Below are positions 9,521 through 18,703 of a stretch of DNA of 64,000 bases, one piece after another. Every line of letters starts with the position of its first letter. Position 1 is the stretch's first letter. A program made the translations under genes and the position numbers. Below the pieces are notes generated by a model. The model was not told the DNA's origin and did not search any database. It saw only the letters and a list, made by a program, of their open reading frames with translations. Source of the DNA: Clostridium sp. AM58-1XD (lineage in GTDB: Bacteria > Bacillota > Clostridia > Lachnospirales > Lachnospiraceae); assembly GCF_003464085.1 (NCBI RefSeq), contig NZ_QSDR01000010.1, positions 62,001 to 126,000 of the forward strand. Reading direction: 5' to 3'.

Positions 9521-10386
9521 TGGTTCACGACAGACGGTTCATAAATCCAGCGCCATTTTACCATCTGATCATTTGTAAAATAATACCGTTCGCCCACTTT
9601 ATCGATGGACGCGTATGTAGGCGTATAGACCGTATCACTGCGCCGGAACACGAAATTCGGTTTTCCATCCCTGTAATAATAATCGCTCAATTCCAGGCTG
9701 CCGTCTTCCATATGCTCGATCGATACGATTTTGTAAATTTCATCCGTTTCTGAATCCCTGTATACTTCATATTCGATCGTATTTCCGTTATCGTTTCGTT
9801 TCAGCTCGATCCTGGTCATGGCGCATGCAGCGATATGGTTATCATCTTCCCCGCCTACGTCTTCCAGCCAGTAGAAGAGCGTCTGATCCCACACGGCCGA
9901 AAGATCGCGGCCGGCTGGCTGATGGTTCCGCGCGGAAAGATCGACGGTTCCTCTGTTTTCCGGCTGCAGGTAATTTTCCGCCAGCTCCGCCTTTGCCAGG
10001 CTCCATGTCTCTTTTGAATTGTTTTTCAAGTATCTAATGCCAAACAGAACCCCCGCAGCCAGGATAATCAACAGGAATATACCTCCAACGGCCATGGGAA
10101 GAACTGATTTTTTACCTTTTCTCTTATCCTTATTTACCGTTTTCGTTGCCTGATTCTCTGAATACGGCTTGCTCATATCCCATCTGCATTCCTGACAAAA
10201 GACCGCGTCCGGCAGATTATGGCAGCCGCATCTGGGGCATATTTTTCCTGCTGGCTCTTCTCCACCTGCCCCTTCATATTCCGCTCCATAATCCTGGATC
10301 TGCGCTTCTTCATATCGGTTTCCGCATGCTCCGCAGAATACGGCTTCATCCGGCATCTCATGACCACAAAAACTGCATTTTTTCAT
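9418..10386 (-). CDS. Membrane-anchored double zinc-ribbon protein
   Basis: A 322-residue ORF. The N-terminus carries two zinc ribbons: CSFCGHEMPDEAVFCGACG, and about 30 residues later CPRCGCHNLPDAVFCQEC. A basic stretch and one transmembrane helix follow (PMAVGGIFLLIILAAGVLFGI, about residues 95-116), then an extracytoplasmic domain related in its end (YYF-W-rich) to the neighbour at 10467-11837. The last residues (after AISDGERAST) are probably out of frame: the shifted frame gives QYDEKEAQVLNEAYNTF and runs into the beta-propeller ORF without a start of its own. A 1-nt deletion near 9448 would explain this. It belongs to a five-gene minus-strand run of similar proteins. Function is unknown. 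Confidence 0.8.
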   Translation of the reverse strand: MKKCSFCGHEMPDEAVFCGACGNRYEEAQIQDYGAEYEGAGGEEPAGKICPRCGCHNLPDAVFCQECRWDMSKPYSENQATKTVNKDKRKGKKSVLPMAVGGIFLLIILAAGVLFGIRYLKNNSKETWSLAKAELAENYLQPENRGTVDLSARNHQPAGRDLSAVWDQTLFYWLEDVGGEDDNHIAACAMTRIELKRNDNGNTIEYEVYRDSETDEIYKIVSIEHMEDGSLELSDYYYRDGKPNFVFRRSDTVYTPTYASIDKVGERYYFTNDQMVKWRWIYEPSVVNQWILTPEDTWYTQWGYQAISDGERASTMKRKRRY

Positions 10387-10466
10387 AATTCTTATCCCCC
10401 ATAGTACCCGTATATTTAAATCTCAATTTCATCTTTCTGTCTATTCCATGTGCTGCTTTCACACCG

Positions 10467-11837
10467 TTACTGCACCTGGCCGGCTTCTGATTTTACCTGA
10501 TCCTCCCATGTATACCAGGAAGAATTGCCCGTATCATTATCGTGTGTCTGCTTCTGACTGTCGATCCATCGGAACATGGTTCCGCCGCTGAAATAAAAGC
10601 GGTTTTCCACTTTTTCCTGAAAATAAAATGCGAAGATTAGATTTCCGTTTTCATAGTAATACTCTCTGGCCCAGGGGCTGCCGTCCGTTCCTGACGTTAC
10701 GGAATATTTCATCAATTTTCCGTCTGCAGAACAAAAACGTGTCACTCCGCTTCTCACGGTCGTCTTCTGATATGTCTGGAATTCGTTCTGTATCTTGGAG
10801 TATACGGCGCGTATTCTCTTCACCTCGTCCTCAATCTGACCGGAAGGAAGGGCGGTCGATGCGACTTCCTGTTCCATCCAGGAATAGAGCGGTTGATCCC
10901 ATCGTTCCTTATAAGATTCCATTGTGTAGAGAACAGGGCTGGCCGGATTGTACGTCCAGGTGGTAATCCTCTCCCCTCGATTTACCACGCGGTCGCTGCC
11001 GTCTGTCAGACGTTCTTCACATGGAACGGTCACCGTCAGCATTTTTTCATCGAAGCTGTATGACGGCTCAAGAAAGTCAACCTCTGTCGCGTCCATTCCG
11101 TCTCCAAATCCCGGCCCGTAAATTCTGCCGTCTTTTTCCGCATATCCTAAGGCTGCATCGGCATCTGTAATTTCAAAGCTCCATCCGTATACCTTCTTCA
11201 GAAACGCCTTCATAGCGTCTGCATCGCTGCTGACATATCCCCATCCCTGGATTCCGTCAATTCCCTGGTTCTCCCATCTGGATTCCGGATACAGAGATTT
11301 GTTCTTTCCTTGTGCAGAATGCATTCCTGTATCATAAGCGATATAATTATAGGTATCCAGCATCCTTTCATGAGGTACGTTCTGCACAAATACCTCGCCT
11401 GACGAATCTGCATTGTAAGGAAGCAGACAGATTCCGTTAAATGTCAGATCCCTCATCATTTCCTTCTGCTCTTCGTCCGGAACCTGGATCTGTTCTGCAG
11501 AACCGACAGTTCCAGCCGTTTCTGCCGTCCTTAAACTCTCTGTTGATTTTTCATTTGCCGACGCCTGAATCTCAGTTGAATCTGAACCTCTGTCTGTTTC
11601 CTGAGAGACATCATTTACCGCCGCCGGCTGAACTTCCTTTGTTCTCTCTCCGCCGTCATCCTTCCCCTTTATAAACATGAGCAACACAACGAGTATAATC
11701 AGCACGATAATTAAGGTCGTCCCGGCCAGAATCATCGTAATTTTTCCAGTCTTTTTTCCGTCATCCTGCTTTGCCCCGCAGTATGGACAATGTTTGACTC
11801 CCTGCGGTATTTCTCTTTTGCAGTTTTTACATGTCAT
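10467..11837 (-). CDS. Membrane-anchored zinc-ribbon protein with extracytoplasmic domain
   Basis: A 456-residue protein. A zinc ribbon at the very N-terminus (CKNCKREIPQGVKHCPYCG) is followed by one transmembrane helix (MILAGTTLIIVLIILVVLLMF, about residues 34-58), a Ser/Thr/Glu-rich linker of about 60 residues, and an extracytoplasmic domain of about 330 residues that I do not recognise. Its end resembles that of the ORF at 9418-10386 (NRFYFSGGTMFRWID against GERYYFTNDQMVKWRW), so the two are paralogues. The ATG at 11837 is used because AAGGAG precedes it; an upstream TTG at 11855 overlaps that ribosome site. It is co-directional with its neighbours at short spacing. No function is assigned. 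Confidence 0.8.
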   Translation of the reverse strand: MTCKNCKREIPQGVKHCPYCGAKQDDGKKTGKITMILAGTTLIIVLIILVVLLMFIKGKDDGGERTKEVQPAAVNDVSQETDRGSDSTEIQASANEKSTESLRTAETAGTVGSAEQIQVPDEEQKEMMRDLTFNGICLLPYNADSSGEVFVQNVPHERMLDTYNYIAYDTGMHSAQGKNKSLYPESRWENQGIDGIQGWGYVSSDADAMKAFLKKVYGWSFEITDADAALGYAEKDGRIYGPGFGDGMDATEVDFLEPSYSFDEKMLTVTVPCEERLTDGSDRVVNRGERITTWTYNPASPVLYTMESYKERWDQPLYSWMEQEVASTALPSGQIEDEVKRIRAVYSKIQNEFQTYQKTTVRSGVTRFCSADGKLMKYSVTSGTDGSPWAREYYYENGNLIFAFYFQEKVENRFYFSGGTMFRWIDSQKQTHDNDTGNSSWYTWEDQVKSEAGQVQ

Positions 11838-11961
11838 TTCATTTTTCTCCTTCAATAATCAGACATATCCCTTTCATCCATTCAAAAACTGAGCCGAGAG
11901 TGCTGCAAATTAATGAAACGCATCACCCCCGACTCCTTTCTACCTTATATCATTTGATTTC

Positions 11962-12999
11962 TTACTGCAATGCCAGATACTGCCCCAGAGCGTATCCCTC
12001 GTAGCCGCCATACTGGATCTTCCAGAAACCGTTTGCTTCCCCTGTGGAAATTACGGTCACGTATGCCCCCAGAGGAATTTCCGTATATTTGTCCGCCTTC
12101 GTATTCGGTGATACGCGCAAGGATATCCATTCTTCACAGTTAACTACCTTTGCCGACCGATAAGATGCGGCAGCTTTGGAGGCAGGAACGCTGGTACTCA
12201 GATAGGAAGCCAGAGCGTATCCCGTATGACCGTTGTAGATGATCTTATAGAATCCGTTTGTGGAGTTCTCCACAAAGCTGACTGCCGCTCCGTATGGTAT
12301 GGTTGTAATCCTGTCGGCTCCAGTACTTGGACTCTTGCGAAGTGATATCCACTCATCGCAATTCGTCACATAATATGTCTTATAAGATGCCGCTGGAGCT
12401 GCAGCTTTGCTGTTCGGCTCCGGCTGGGTGGTGCTGAGGTAGGACGCAAGCCCATATCCCGTATGGCCATTGTAAATAATCTTATAAAATCCGTTGTCTG
12501 CTGTTTCCACATAGCTGACAGGAGACCCATAGGGAATCTGAAGAATCGCAGCCGCCGATGTGTCCGGTTCCGTTCTGAGGGTTATAAATTCGTCACAGTT
12601 TGCCACAAAGTATGTAGGATACTGAGTCGTGTTCGGCGTCTCCGGCATCGTAGTTTCCGGAGCAGTCGTTTCTGGAACTGGCGTCTCGGCCTCGCTTTCC
12701 TCAGCCTCCGTTGTAATCGTCTCTGTTTCTTCCGGCTCACTCACGGCTTCTTTCAGAGTCTCCGACGGCGCGCCCGATTTCATGGTCTTCATCACAAACA
12801 CGGCCGTAGCGATTATCGCAACAGCTATAATCACTCCGCAGACCGCAAGAAACGGCTTCATATTTTTTCCGCCTGAGGCGGCCGGCTTTCTGTGTCCGGA
12901 AGAATTGTCCTGCTGAGACGAGGGTTTTATATCCGCCCCGCAGTATGGACAGAATTTCGTTGTATCTGCTATCTGCTTTCCGCATTTTTTACAAAACAT
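11962..12999 (-). CDS. Zinc-ribbon membrane protein with three bacterial SH3 domains
   Basis: A 345-residue protein. The zinc ribbon CKKCGKQIADTTKFCPYCG is followed by a transmembrane helix (FLAVCGVIIAVAIIATAVFVM, about residues 49-70), an E/T/P-rich linker (about 80-125), and three tandem SH3b repeats, each with a core like YVTNCDEWISLRKSP and ending FYKIIYNGHTGYGLASYL. SH3b domains commonly bind peptidoglycan peptides, so this looks like a cell-wall-binding membrane protein. The start is supported by AAAGGAG. It lies 23 bases after the stop of the DUF4234 gene, so the two are probably co-transcribed. No catalytic domain is present. Confidence 0.85.
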   Translation of the reverse strand: MFCKKCGKQIADTTKFCPYCGADIKPSSQQDNSSGHRKPAASGGKNMKPFLAVCGVIIAVAIIATAVFVMKTMKSGAPSETLKEAVSEPEETETITTEAEESEAETPVPETTAPETTMPETPNTTQYPTYFVANCDEFITLRTEPDTSAAAILQIPYGSPVSYVETADNGFYKIIYNGHTGYGLASYLSTTQPEPNSKAAAPAASYKTYYVTNCDEWISLRKSPSTGADRITTIPYGAAVSFVENSTNGFYKIIYNGHTGYALASYLSTSVPASKAAASYRSAKVVNCEEWISLRVSPNTKADKYTEIPLGAYVTVISTGEANGFWKIQYGGYEGYALGQYLALQ

Positions 13000-13022
13000 A
13001 TCATTTTCTCCTTTAGTTTCGA

Positions 13023-15116
13023 TTACTCGTCAATTCTGCTTCCACAGCTCATACAGAACATCGAATCACTATCATTGACATATCCGCATGACGGGCATAC
13101 TCTGCCTTCTTGTGTCTGCCGGACTTGATGGACTTCCTCTTCAAAAGCGTCTGACGAAGCAGGCCCATCGCCTGCCTTATTCTGGCTGGCCGCTGCCATC
13201 TGTTCAGCCATTTCCGGCGTGAGCACTACGGTTCTCAATTCGTCCTGATCATATTCCTTCCCCTCATTCTCCTTATAAGCCGGGGCAGACGCCATAGCTT
13301 CATTCGATTCCGGCTGTTTTTCCAGTGAAACAGGTGCTTTTTTATCTAAATGGACCGCTTCGCTGGAAGACAGCGTTTCCTGCGGCTTTTCATAAGCTGC
13401 CTCTTCCACGCCCAGAAGGCTTCCGCAGCCCATGCAGAACTTGGAATCTCCATCATTTTCCATACCACACTTCCCGCATCTCGTCTTTCCTGTACTGCCG
13501 GTATCAGGCAGAACCTGTGCCTGCACGGCTGCCGGTTTGAGGGATGTGCCGCAGCTCATACAGAATTTATCTCCCGCACGGTACGGACGGCCGCATTTCG
13601 GACATGTTCCCTGTATGGCGGCTGTTCCTGACATGCTGTCCTGTTTTTGGGACATAACAGCGCCTTTTATCTTTTCTTCCCCTTTTGCATAATACTCAGA
13701 TCCCCGGTTCTTAACGGCACTCAGTGCCCCCTTCGCCTTCTTCTGCGCTTCTTCAATCTTCTGATTGCGCTCCGCAATTTTTTGTGCCCGAAGCGCCTCT
13801 TCCTGTGCCCTTCGTTCCGCTTCTAACCGCTCTGCTTCTTCTCTTGCAGTTCTTTCCTGTTCCAGGCGTATATCACGTTCATTGACAAGGAATGAGAGAT
13901 CCAGAAGGCTGAACTCCCTTGCTTTTTCCGCCCCGCAGGCAAGGCAGCTGTCCGAACCGGCCCCGTTCAGCTGGCCGCATGCACAGAACCAGTACATTCC
14001 CCTGTCCTCAGGAAGATAAGGATAATTCACATCCGGAACAGACGCATGCATTTGCCTTACAAATTCCTCATTCAGCCCGTCCGGCAGATTCAGCGTATTC
14101 TGGGCCTCTACCTGTATAAACGATTCACTGCCTTCATAGCTCCATATTGTTTCATCCGCATAGACAATGTGGCGGATGACGATGTCGCATCTTCTTGTGG
14201 ATCTGTCAGGAAGGGATACCGGCGATCCCGTTTCAAAAATCTGTCCTTTTCCTATGCTCAGGTCGAGATAACAGATATTAGAAAGTTCTCCCAACTTTTC
14301 TTTCAGCACGTTATAGTACACAATGTCCAGATAGACCGCTGAAATAGTCTTTTCCGTCATGTTCTGTATCCCCAGAAACAGGCCGACGTCACCATCCTGG
14401 CTCGTATCTGCAATCTGGTACTGGGTAATGACGGCCGGCGCATCCGGCTGCCACATTTCAGAGGTATTTGATACTCTTATATTTCCCTGACTGATAGGAT
14501 CTCTGTATTTTGACGTCACAAGGTATCGGTACGCCTGTACGTTTTTCTGAGCGCCCTGTCCTTTTACCTTATCTCCTACCTTTTTCTTGATGTCGTTTAT
14601 TCCCCTGGAATTCTGAATTTTTCCAGCAAGGTTACCGGCGCCCTGCTCCATTTTCTGAGCGACCGCTGCTACCGCTGACGGCACTTCCGGAGACGGACCG
14701 CCCGTAAAATCACCGCCGCCTGGCAGCTGCCCGTTATATGCATCCGCAACCCGGTTGAATGACTCGATCCAGAGATAGAACGCTACGAACGGACCAAGGC
14801 CACAGAGCAGCGCTCCTACGAGATACCACAGGAGCAGTGTTGACCCTGTCGTCTGAGTTCTCATATTGTAAGAGGCGGCCGCATCGGCCAGACGGTTGCC
14901 CTGCTTATACATCCAGATATAATAGTAAATTCCGCATGTAACGATCGTCAAAAGCATAACGATCAAAAAATTCGGACTTGGTTTTTCAGGCGATCTGCCT
15001 TCGCAGATCCGGTTGGAATCTTCAATAAAGCAAAACCACCAGTAAAGGCCGTACAACCCACAGGTAATTGCCGACAGTAAAATTAACATCCAGAAATTTC
15101 TCTTCTTAACACCCAT
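13023..15116 (-). CDS. DUF4234 membrane protein with four zinc ribbons
   Basis: A 697-residue protein. Three transmembrane segments with the DUF4234 pattern lie in the first 125 residues (WMLILLSAITCGLYGLYWW, then FLIVMLLTIVTCGIYYYIW, then a third). A domain of about 200 residues (about 190-360) reads like the FxLD/DUF3426-type beta domain and is not firmly recognised. Next come a ribbon CACGQLNGAGSDSCLACG, a charged coiled coil (about 400-470) and three more ribbons: CPKCGRPYRAGDKFCMSCG, CGKCGMENDGDSKFCMGCG, CPSCGYVNDSDSMFCMSCG. The start follows GGAAGGG. The ribbons may serve protein contacts rather than DNA binding. It is the second gene of the operon, after the M14 peptidase. Confidence 0.8.
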   Translation of the reverse strand: MGVKKRNFWMLILLSAITCGLYGLYWWFCFIEDSNRICEGRSPEKPSPNFLIVMLLTIVTCGIYYYIWMYKQGNRLADAAASYNMRTQTTGSTLLLWYLVGALLCGLGPFVAFYLWIESFNRVADAYNGQLPGGGDFTGGPSPEVPSAVAAVAQKMEQGAGNLAGKIQNSRGINDIKKKVGDKVKGQGAQKNVQAYRYLVTSKYRDPISQGNIRVSNTSEMWQPDAPAVITQYQIADTSQDGDVGLFLGIQNMTEKTISAVYLDIVYYNVLKEKLGELSNICYLDLSIGKGQIFETGSPVSLPDRSTRRCDIVIRHIVYADETIWSYEGSESFIQVEAQNTLNLPDGLNEEFVRQMHASVPDVNYPYLPEDRGMYWFCACGQLNGAGSDSCLACGAEKAREFSLLDLSFLVNERDIRLEQERTAREEAERLEAERRAQEEALRAQKIAERNQKIEEAQKKAKGALSAVKNRGSEYYAKGEEKIKGAVMSQKQDSMSGTAAIQGTCPKCGRPYRAGDKFCMSCGTSLKPAAVQAQVLPDTGSTGKTRCGKCGMENDGDSKFCMGCGSLLGVEEAAYEKPQETLSSSEAVHLDKKAPVSLEKQPESNEAMASAPAYKENEGKEYDQDELRTVVLTPEMAEQMAAASQNKAGDGPASSDAFEEEVHQVRQTQEGRVCPSCGYVNDSDSMFCMSCGSRIDE

Positions 15117-15182
15117 ACGTTTCCCTTCCCTTATTTCTTAATTTATTTATAATAACGGTAACTGTATTGAAGACAGCGCCTG

Positions 15183-16439
15183 TCATTTCATTGCGCTGTC
15201 AAAAATCACCGTCCAAACTCCGCTGTTCCTGTTCCAGATTTCCCCAAACTGCGCAGGAGGAACGGGGGATGTCTCACGCCCCACTTCGATCGTCAGGCTT
15301 GGGATACTTTTCTTCGAAATTGCCCAGTCTTTATATCCGGCTGGATCCAGCTTCTGATAGTTGGCGTCCAAAGGATATCCCGTAACGGCAGAAACCTGTT
15401 TTGCAAACTGCTCCGTGTCATCTTTCAGCTTTCCCGTCTGACCGAAATACCAGTAAATAACGCCTCCCTGCGTGTGATAGCTGACCGTCCTGACGAACGG
15501 ATACGTCTCTGTCAGGCGGATAAGGGCCGCTGCTTCCGGCTCACTGCCTGGCGCTTCTCCCTTATAATGGTCAGAGGATGGGTGTCCGCTTCCCACATAC
15601 TGATCCCACAAGGCGTCGAAATTTCTGTTTAAATCAACACCATGGGCGTTGGCCTTCCAGCGTTTGAAATAATTTCCTGTTCCGGCAGAACCGTCCTTTT
15701 TCATAATTACATCGGTTATGTAGCTGCGCGTCTCATCTTTTCTTACAGCCTCCAGGCCGAACTGACTGATGGATACGCCGTCCGGATTAATCATCGGCAC
15801 CACATGGACGGCAATCCCGCCCAGATATTTATTCACGGCTTCCTGATCTTTTAGAAAGCCATCCAGCTGTTTCATCACCAGTTGTGTCGTCATATATTCC
15901 CTGGCATGAATGGAACCTGTAATCAGAACATGCCTGTCCGAAGCCGGATTTCCAAGAAGCACATGGTAAATCTGCCTGCCGTCCATCGTCTCTCCCAGGC
16001 TGTCAACCGTCATTTCCTCATACATGTTCTTCATTTGCTGAAGATCCTGTTCCATATTTTCGTAAGTATAAACAGCAGGATCAGTTTCGACAATCAGAGG
16101 GCCAGCCGCTCCCTGTTCCCCTGAGCCCGAAGTTTCTGAAACCACTTCTCCCGCCGCAGATTCCGAAGCCGGCTCTGATTCTTTCCGCTCTGATGAATTT
16201 GATTCCGAGACACCTGCCTGTGCAAGCCCCTTTTTACTCTCCTCCATAGATGATGAAGCAACCGTCTCTTTTATATGCGCATCCGACTGCAGCTGGGCGG
16301 TTCTGATATCCTCTTCGGGTTTCCCTTTTCCAGACTCAGAAACTGCAAAGATACCTGCTCCGGCACACAGTACCAGGGTAATTACGACGGCAGCAATTCC
16401 CCAGAAAATAATCATTTTTTCCCGTTTTTTCCTTTTCAT
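15183..16439 (-). CDS. Membrane-anchored M14 zinc carboxypeptidase
   Basis: A 418-residue protein. A basic N-terminus and one transmembrane helix (about residues 9-32) are followed by a Ser/Glu-rich linker of about 85 residues and an M14 peptidase domain (about 125-418). Zinc ligands fit HAREYM (His and Glu) and SYHTQGG (second His); the substrate-binding arginine fits GVDLNRNFD and the catalytic glutamate fits LTIEVG. Relatives include gamma-D-glutamyl-diaminopimelate peptidases, so peptidoglycan stem peptides are a reasonable substrate, by inference. It is expected to act outside the membrane. It is the first gene of the zinc-ribbon operon, 66 bases before the DUF4234 gene. The 384-base region upstream presumably carries the promoter, though none is clear. 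Confidence 0.9.
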   Translation of the reverse strand: MKRKKREKMIIFWGIAAVVITLVLCAGAGIFAVSESGKGKPEEDIRTAQLQSDAHIKETVASSSMEESKKGLAQAGVSESNSSERKESEPASESAAGEVVSETSGSGEQGAAGPLIVETDPAVYTYENMEQDLQQMKNMYEEMTVDSLGETMDGRQIYHVLLGNPASDRHVLITGSIHAREYMTTQLVMKQLDGFLKDQEAVNKYLGGIAVHVVPMINPDGVSISQFGLEAVRKDETRSYITDVIMKKDGSAGTGNYFKRWKANAHGVDLNRNFDALWDQYVGSGHPSSDHYKGEAPGSEPEAAALIRLTETYPFVRTVSYHTQGGVIYWYFGQTGKLKDDTEQFAKQVSAVTGYPLDANYQKLDPAGYKDWAISKKSIPSLTIEVGRETSPVPPAQFGEIWNRNSGVWTVIFDSAMK

Positions 16440-16823
16440 TTTCCTATCCTTTTTCTAAATTTTCTGTCTATTTATCCTTTGGTTAATTATACCGTCCGCA
16501 CCAGTTATTGTCAACGAAATCGGGCAGCTGTGATCCCCCTTATTCCGTTTTGTATCTCCAAAAAAACAAAAGACCCCCATACCTGCCGGCCATTACTTTT
16601 CCCGTTTGTGCCTTCGCTCCAAAAAACGGATGTACAGTGGCTTCCTGATCTGCCCGGTAAAGGAAGATATATGCTCTCGTTATGGCAATTTTCGATTGCG
16701 GCCTTGTTTCCATGACAGAAAAAGGCACAGCTTCGGCCATCTGATTCTGTATCAGTGGATCAACCACTTCATAAAATCAAATGCCAAACTGTGCCCGTTC
16801 TGCTGTAATCAGCCGGCGCTTTT
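16440..16823. other. Intergenic region with structured 3' element of rbsB
   Basis: No convincing gene. Arms GGCACAG (16724-16730) and CTGTGCC (16789-16795) enclose two small hairpins (CTGA/TCAG and GTGG-ATCAA-CCAC), giving a three-way-junction shape. This lies shortly after the end of rbsB on the minus strand. The rest is pyrimidine-rich and was not interpreted. Confidence 0.45.
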
Positions 16824-17734
16824 CTATTTAATCAATTCTACTTCTACAGGAATCGATTTGTCTACCGTCTCTCCTGCCATCAGTTTTAATGCTGTTTCTA
16901 CTGCTGTTTCTCCCATTTTATCAGGTTTCTGTGCCACAGTAGCCGCCATTTTCCCGTCCTTAACAGCTTTTTGAGCATCGTCGGTAGCGTCAAATCCAAC
17001 GATTTTAATATTCTTTCCGGAAGCAGCCACCGCTTCGGCAGCGCCAGAGCCATCTCGTCATTATGTGCAAAAACGCCTTTTATGGAACCGTCAGACTGAA
17101 GAATATTTTCCATAACGGACATGCCTTCCGCACGGTTGAAATTGGCCGTCTGACTGGCCGCTACATCCAGCTTTTCATCTGCCACCTGGTGGAATCCTTC
17201 ACCACGGTCAATGGTCGCAGAAGCGCCCGGTACGCCCTGAAGTTCAGCTACCTTTGCCCCTTCTCCGATCAATTCAGCCAGATATTCTGTGGCCATATTG
17301 GCTCCTGCCACATTATCGGAAGCAATCTGGCAGTCCACCTCTACACCATTGACACCACGGTCAACGGAAATGACCTTTATTCCCTGTGCGACCGCACTTT
17401 GAACGGCTGGAGCCACCGCATCGGAATCTACCGGATTGACAATCAGCACACCCACATTTCTGGAGACGAGGTCTTCAATATCGCTCGTCTGTTTTGCCGC
17501 ATCGTCTCCTGCGTCGACGACGATCAGCTGTACATTCTCTTCTCCGGCCTTTTCTTTTGCGCCTTCCGTCAGCGTTACAAAAAACGGGTTGTTCAGAGTG
17601 GAGACGGAAAATCCGATGGCCGTACCTCCCGATCTCTCTTTCGCGTTGTCTTCTCCGTCAATCGTAATTGCGTTACATCCGGTTACACTGATCATCATCA
17701 GCCCTGATAATAATAATGCCGCAAATCTTTTCAT
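16824..17734 (-). CDS. rbsB: Ribose ABC transporter substrate-binding lipoprotein (frameshifted)
   Basis: Periplasmic-binding-fold lipoprotein delivering ribose to RbsAC. The signal peptide ends in a lipobox (MMISVTGC). Family features include GFSVSTLNNPFFVTLTEGAKEKA at the N-terminus, VISVDRGVNGVEV in the middle and IKIVGFDATDDAQKAVKDGKM near the end. The reading frame breaks near 17044: one frame reads HNDEMALALPKRW and stops at 16898, while the correct continuation (GAAEAVAASGKNIKIVGFD) lies one frame over and ends at 16824. Changing GGCGC to GGGCGC restores a full-length protein. It is the last gene of the rbs operon, 27 bases after rbsC. Whether the shift is real or a sequence error cannot be told here. 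Confidence 0.9.
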
Positions 17735-17761
17735 TTTTTAACCTCCTTATTTTCCTGATAA

Positions 17762-18703
17762 TTAGCGCTTCCTGTCCGAAAGAACGGCGATGAGAATTAC
17801 AATACCTTTGATGACGTCCTGATAGTAAGACGACACGCCCAGAATATTCAGTCCGTTATTTAAAACTGCAATAATCAGTACGCCGATAAATGTGCCGTAA
17901 ATCTTTCCTCTGCCTCCGCTCATACTGGTTCCGCCGAGAGCTACCGCCGCAATGGCATCCAGTTCATATCCGTCTCCAAGAGTCGGCTGTGCAGAGCCCA
18001 GTCTGGATAACAGGATCAGGCCGGAAAGAGCCGCCATTGTGCCCGAAATGGCATAGGCTATAATTTTCGTCTTATGTATATTGACACCGGCCAGACTGGC
18101 GGATTTCCAGTTACTTCCTGTGGCATATACCCTGCGTCCGAACGTGGTCTTATTCAGCAGGAAGAAGAACAGAAGGAACAGGAGAACCAGCAGAATAACC
18201 GGGATCGGAATTCCATAGAATTTCCCTTTTCCAACTACCTTCAGGATGAAACTGTCTCCCAGGTTGGAAATCGGTTTTCCGTTCGTATAGATCATAGTCA
18301 GGCCGCGGTAAACGGTCATTGTGATCAGCGTTGCGATAAATGGCTGGAGGCGTCCTTTCGTCACCATGACTCCGCTGACAATTCCAAGACCGCAGCCGAT
18401 CAGAAGAGCCAGAACCATTGCCAGTCCGGCCGGAACACCTGACGTGATCATACCTGCGCAGAATGCTGTGCTCAGAGCCAGCACAGAACCAACTGAAAGG
18501 TCTATGGCGTCGGTCAGAATAACGAACGTCATTCCAAAGGCTATGAGGCCGTTGATGGAAGACTGGCGAAGCAGCGACAAAAAGTTGGAACCCGTGCGGA
18601 ATTCCGGGCTGACGATGCTGATTCCTGCAATCAGCAGTACGAGCGCGATTAATGCTCCAAAATCCTGTGCATAATTAACAGCTTTATTTTTATTCCCATT
18701 CAT
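17762..18703 (-). CDS. rbsC: Ribose ABC transporter permease
   Basis: A 313-residue integral membrane permease with about ten hydrophobic segments. The family signature GMTFVILTDAIDLSVGSVLALS lies near residues 58-80, and ELDAIAAVALGGTSMSGGRGKIYGT, the conserved loop contacting the ATPase, lies near 245-270. It forms the ribose channel with RbsA. Its start codon shares its last bases with the rbsA stop (ATGA-type overlap at 18703), implying translational coupling. Length is normal for the family and the gene is intact. Confidence 0.95.
   Translation of the reverse strand: MNGNKNKAVNYAQDFGALIALVLLIAGISIVSPEFRTGSNFLSLLRQSSINGLIAFGMTFVILTDAIDLSVGSVLALSTAFCAGMITSGVPAGLAMVLALLIGCGLGIVSGVMVTKGRLQPFIATLITMTVYRGLTMIYTNGKPISNLGDSFILKVVGKGKFYGIPIPVILLVLLFLLFFFLLNKTTFGRRVYATGSNWKSASLAGVNIHKTKIIAYAISGTMAALSGLILLSRLGSAQPTLGDGYELDAIAAVALGGTSMSGGRGKIYGTFIGVLIIAVLNNGLNILGVSSYYQDVIKGIVILIAVLSDRKR

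Noticed and set aside
16540..16767. 75-codon minus-strand ORF downstream of rbsB
   Set aside because: GTG start without ribosome site, overlaps the structured 3' element, composition not protein-like.
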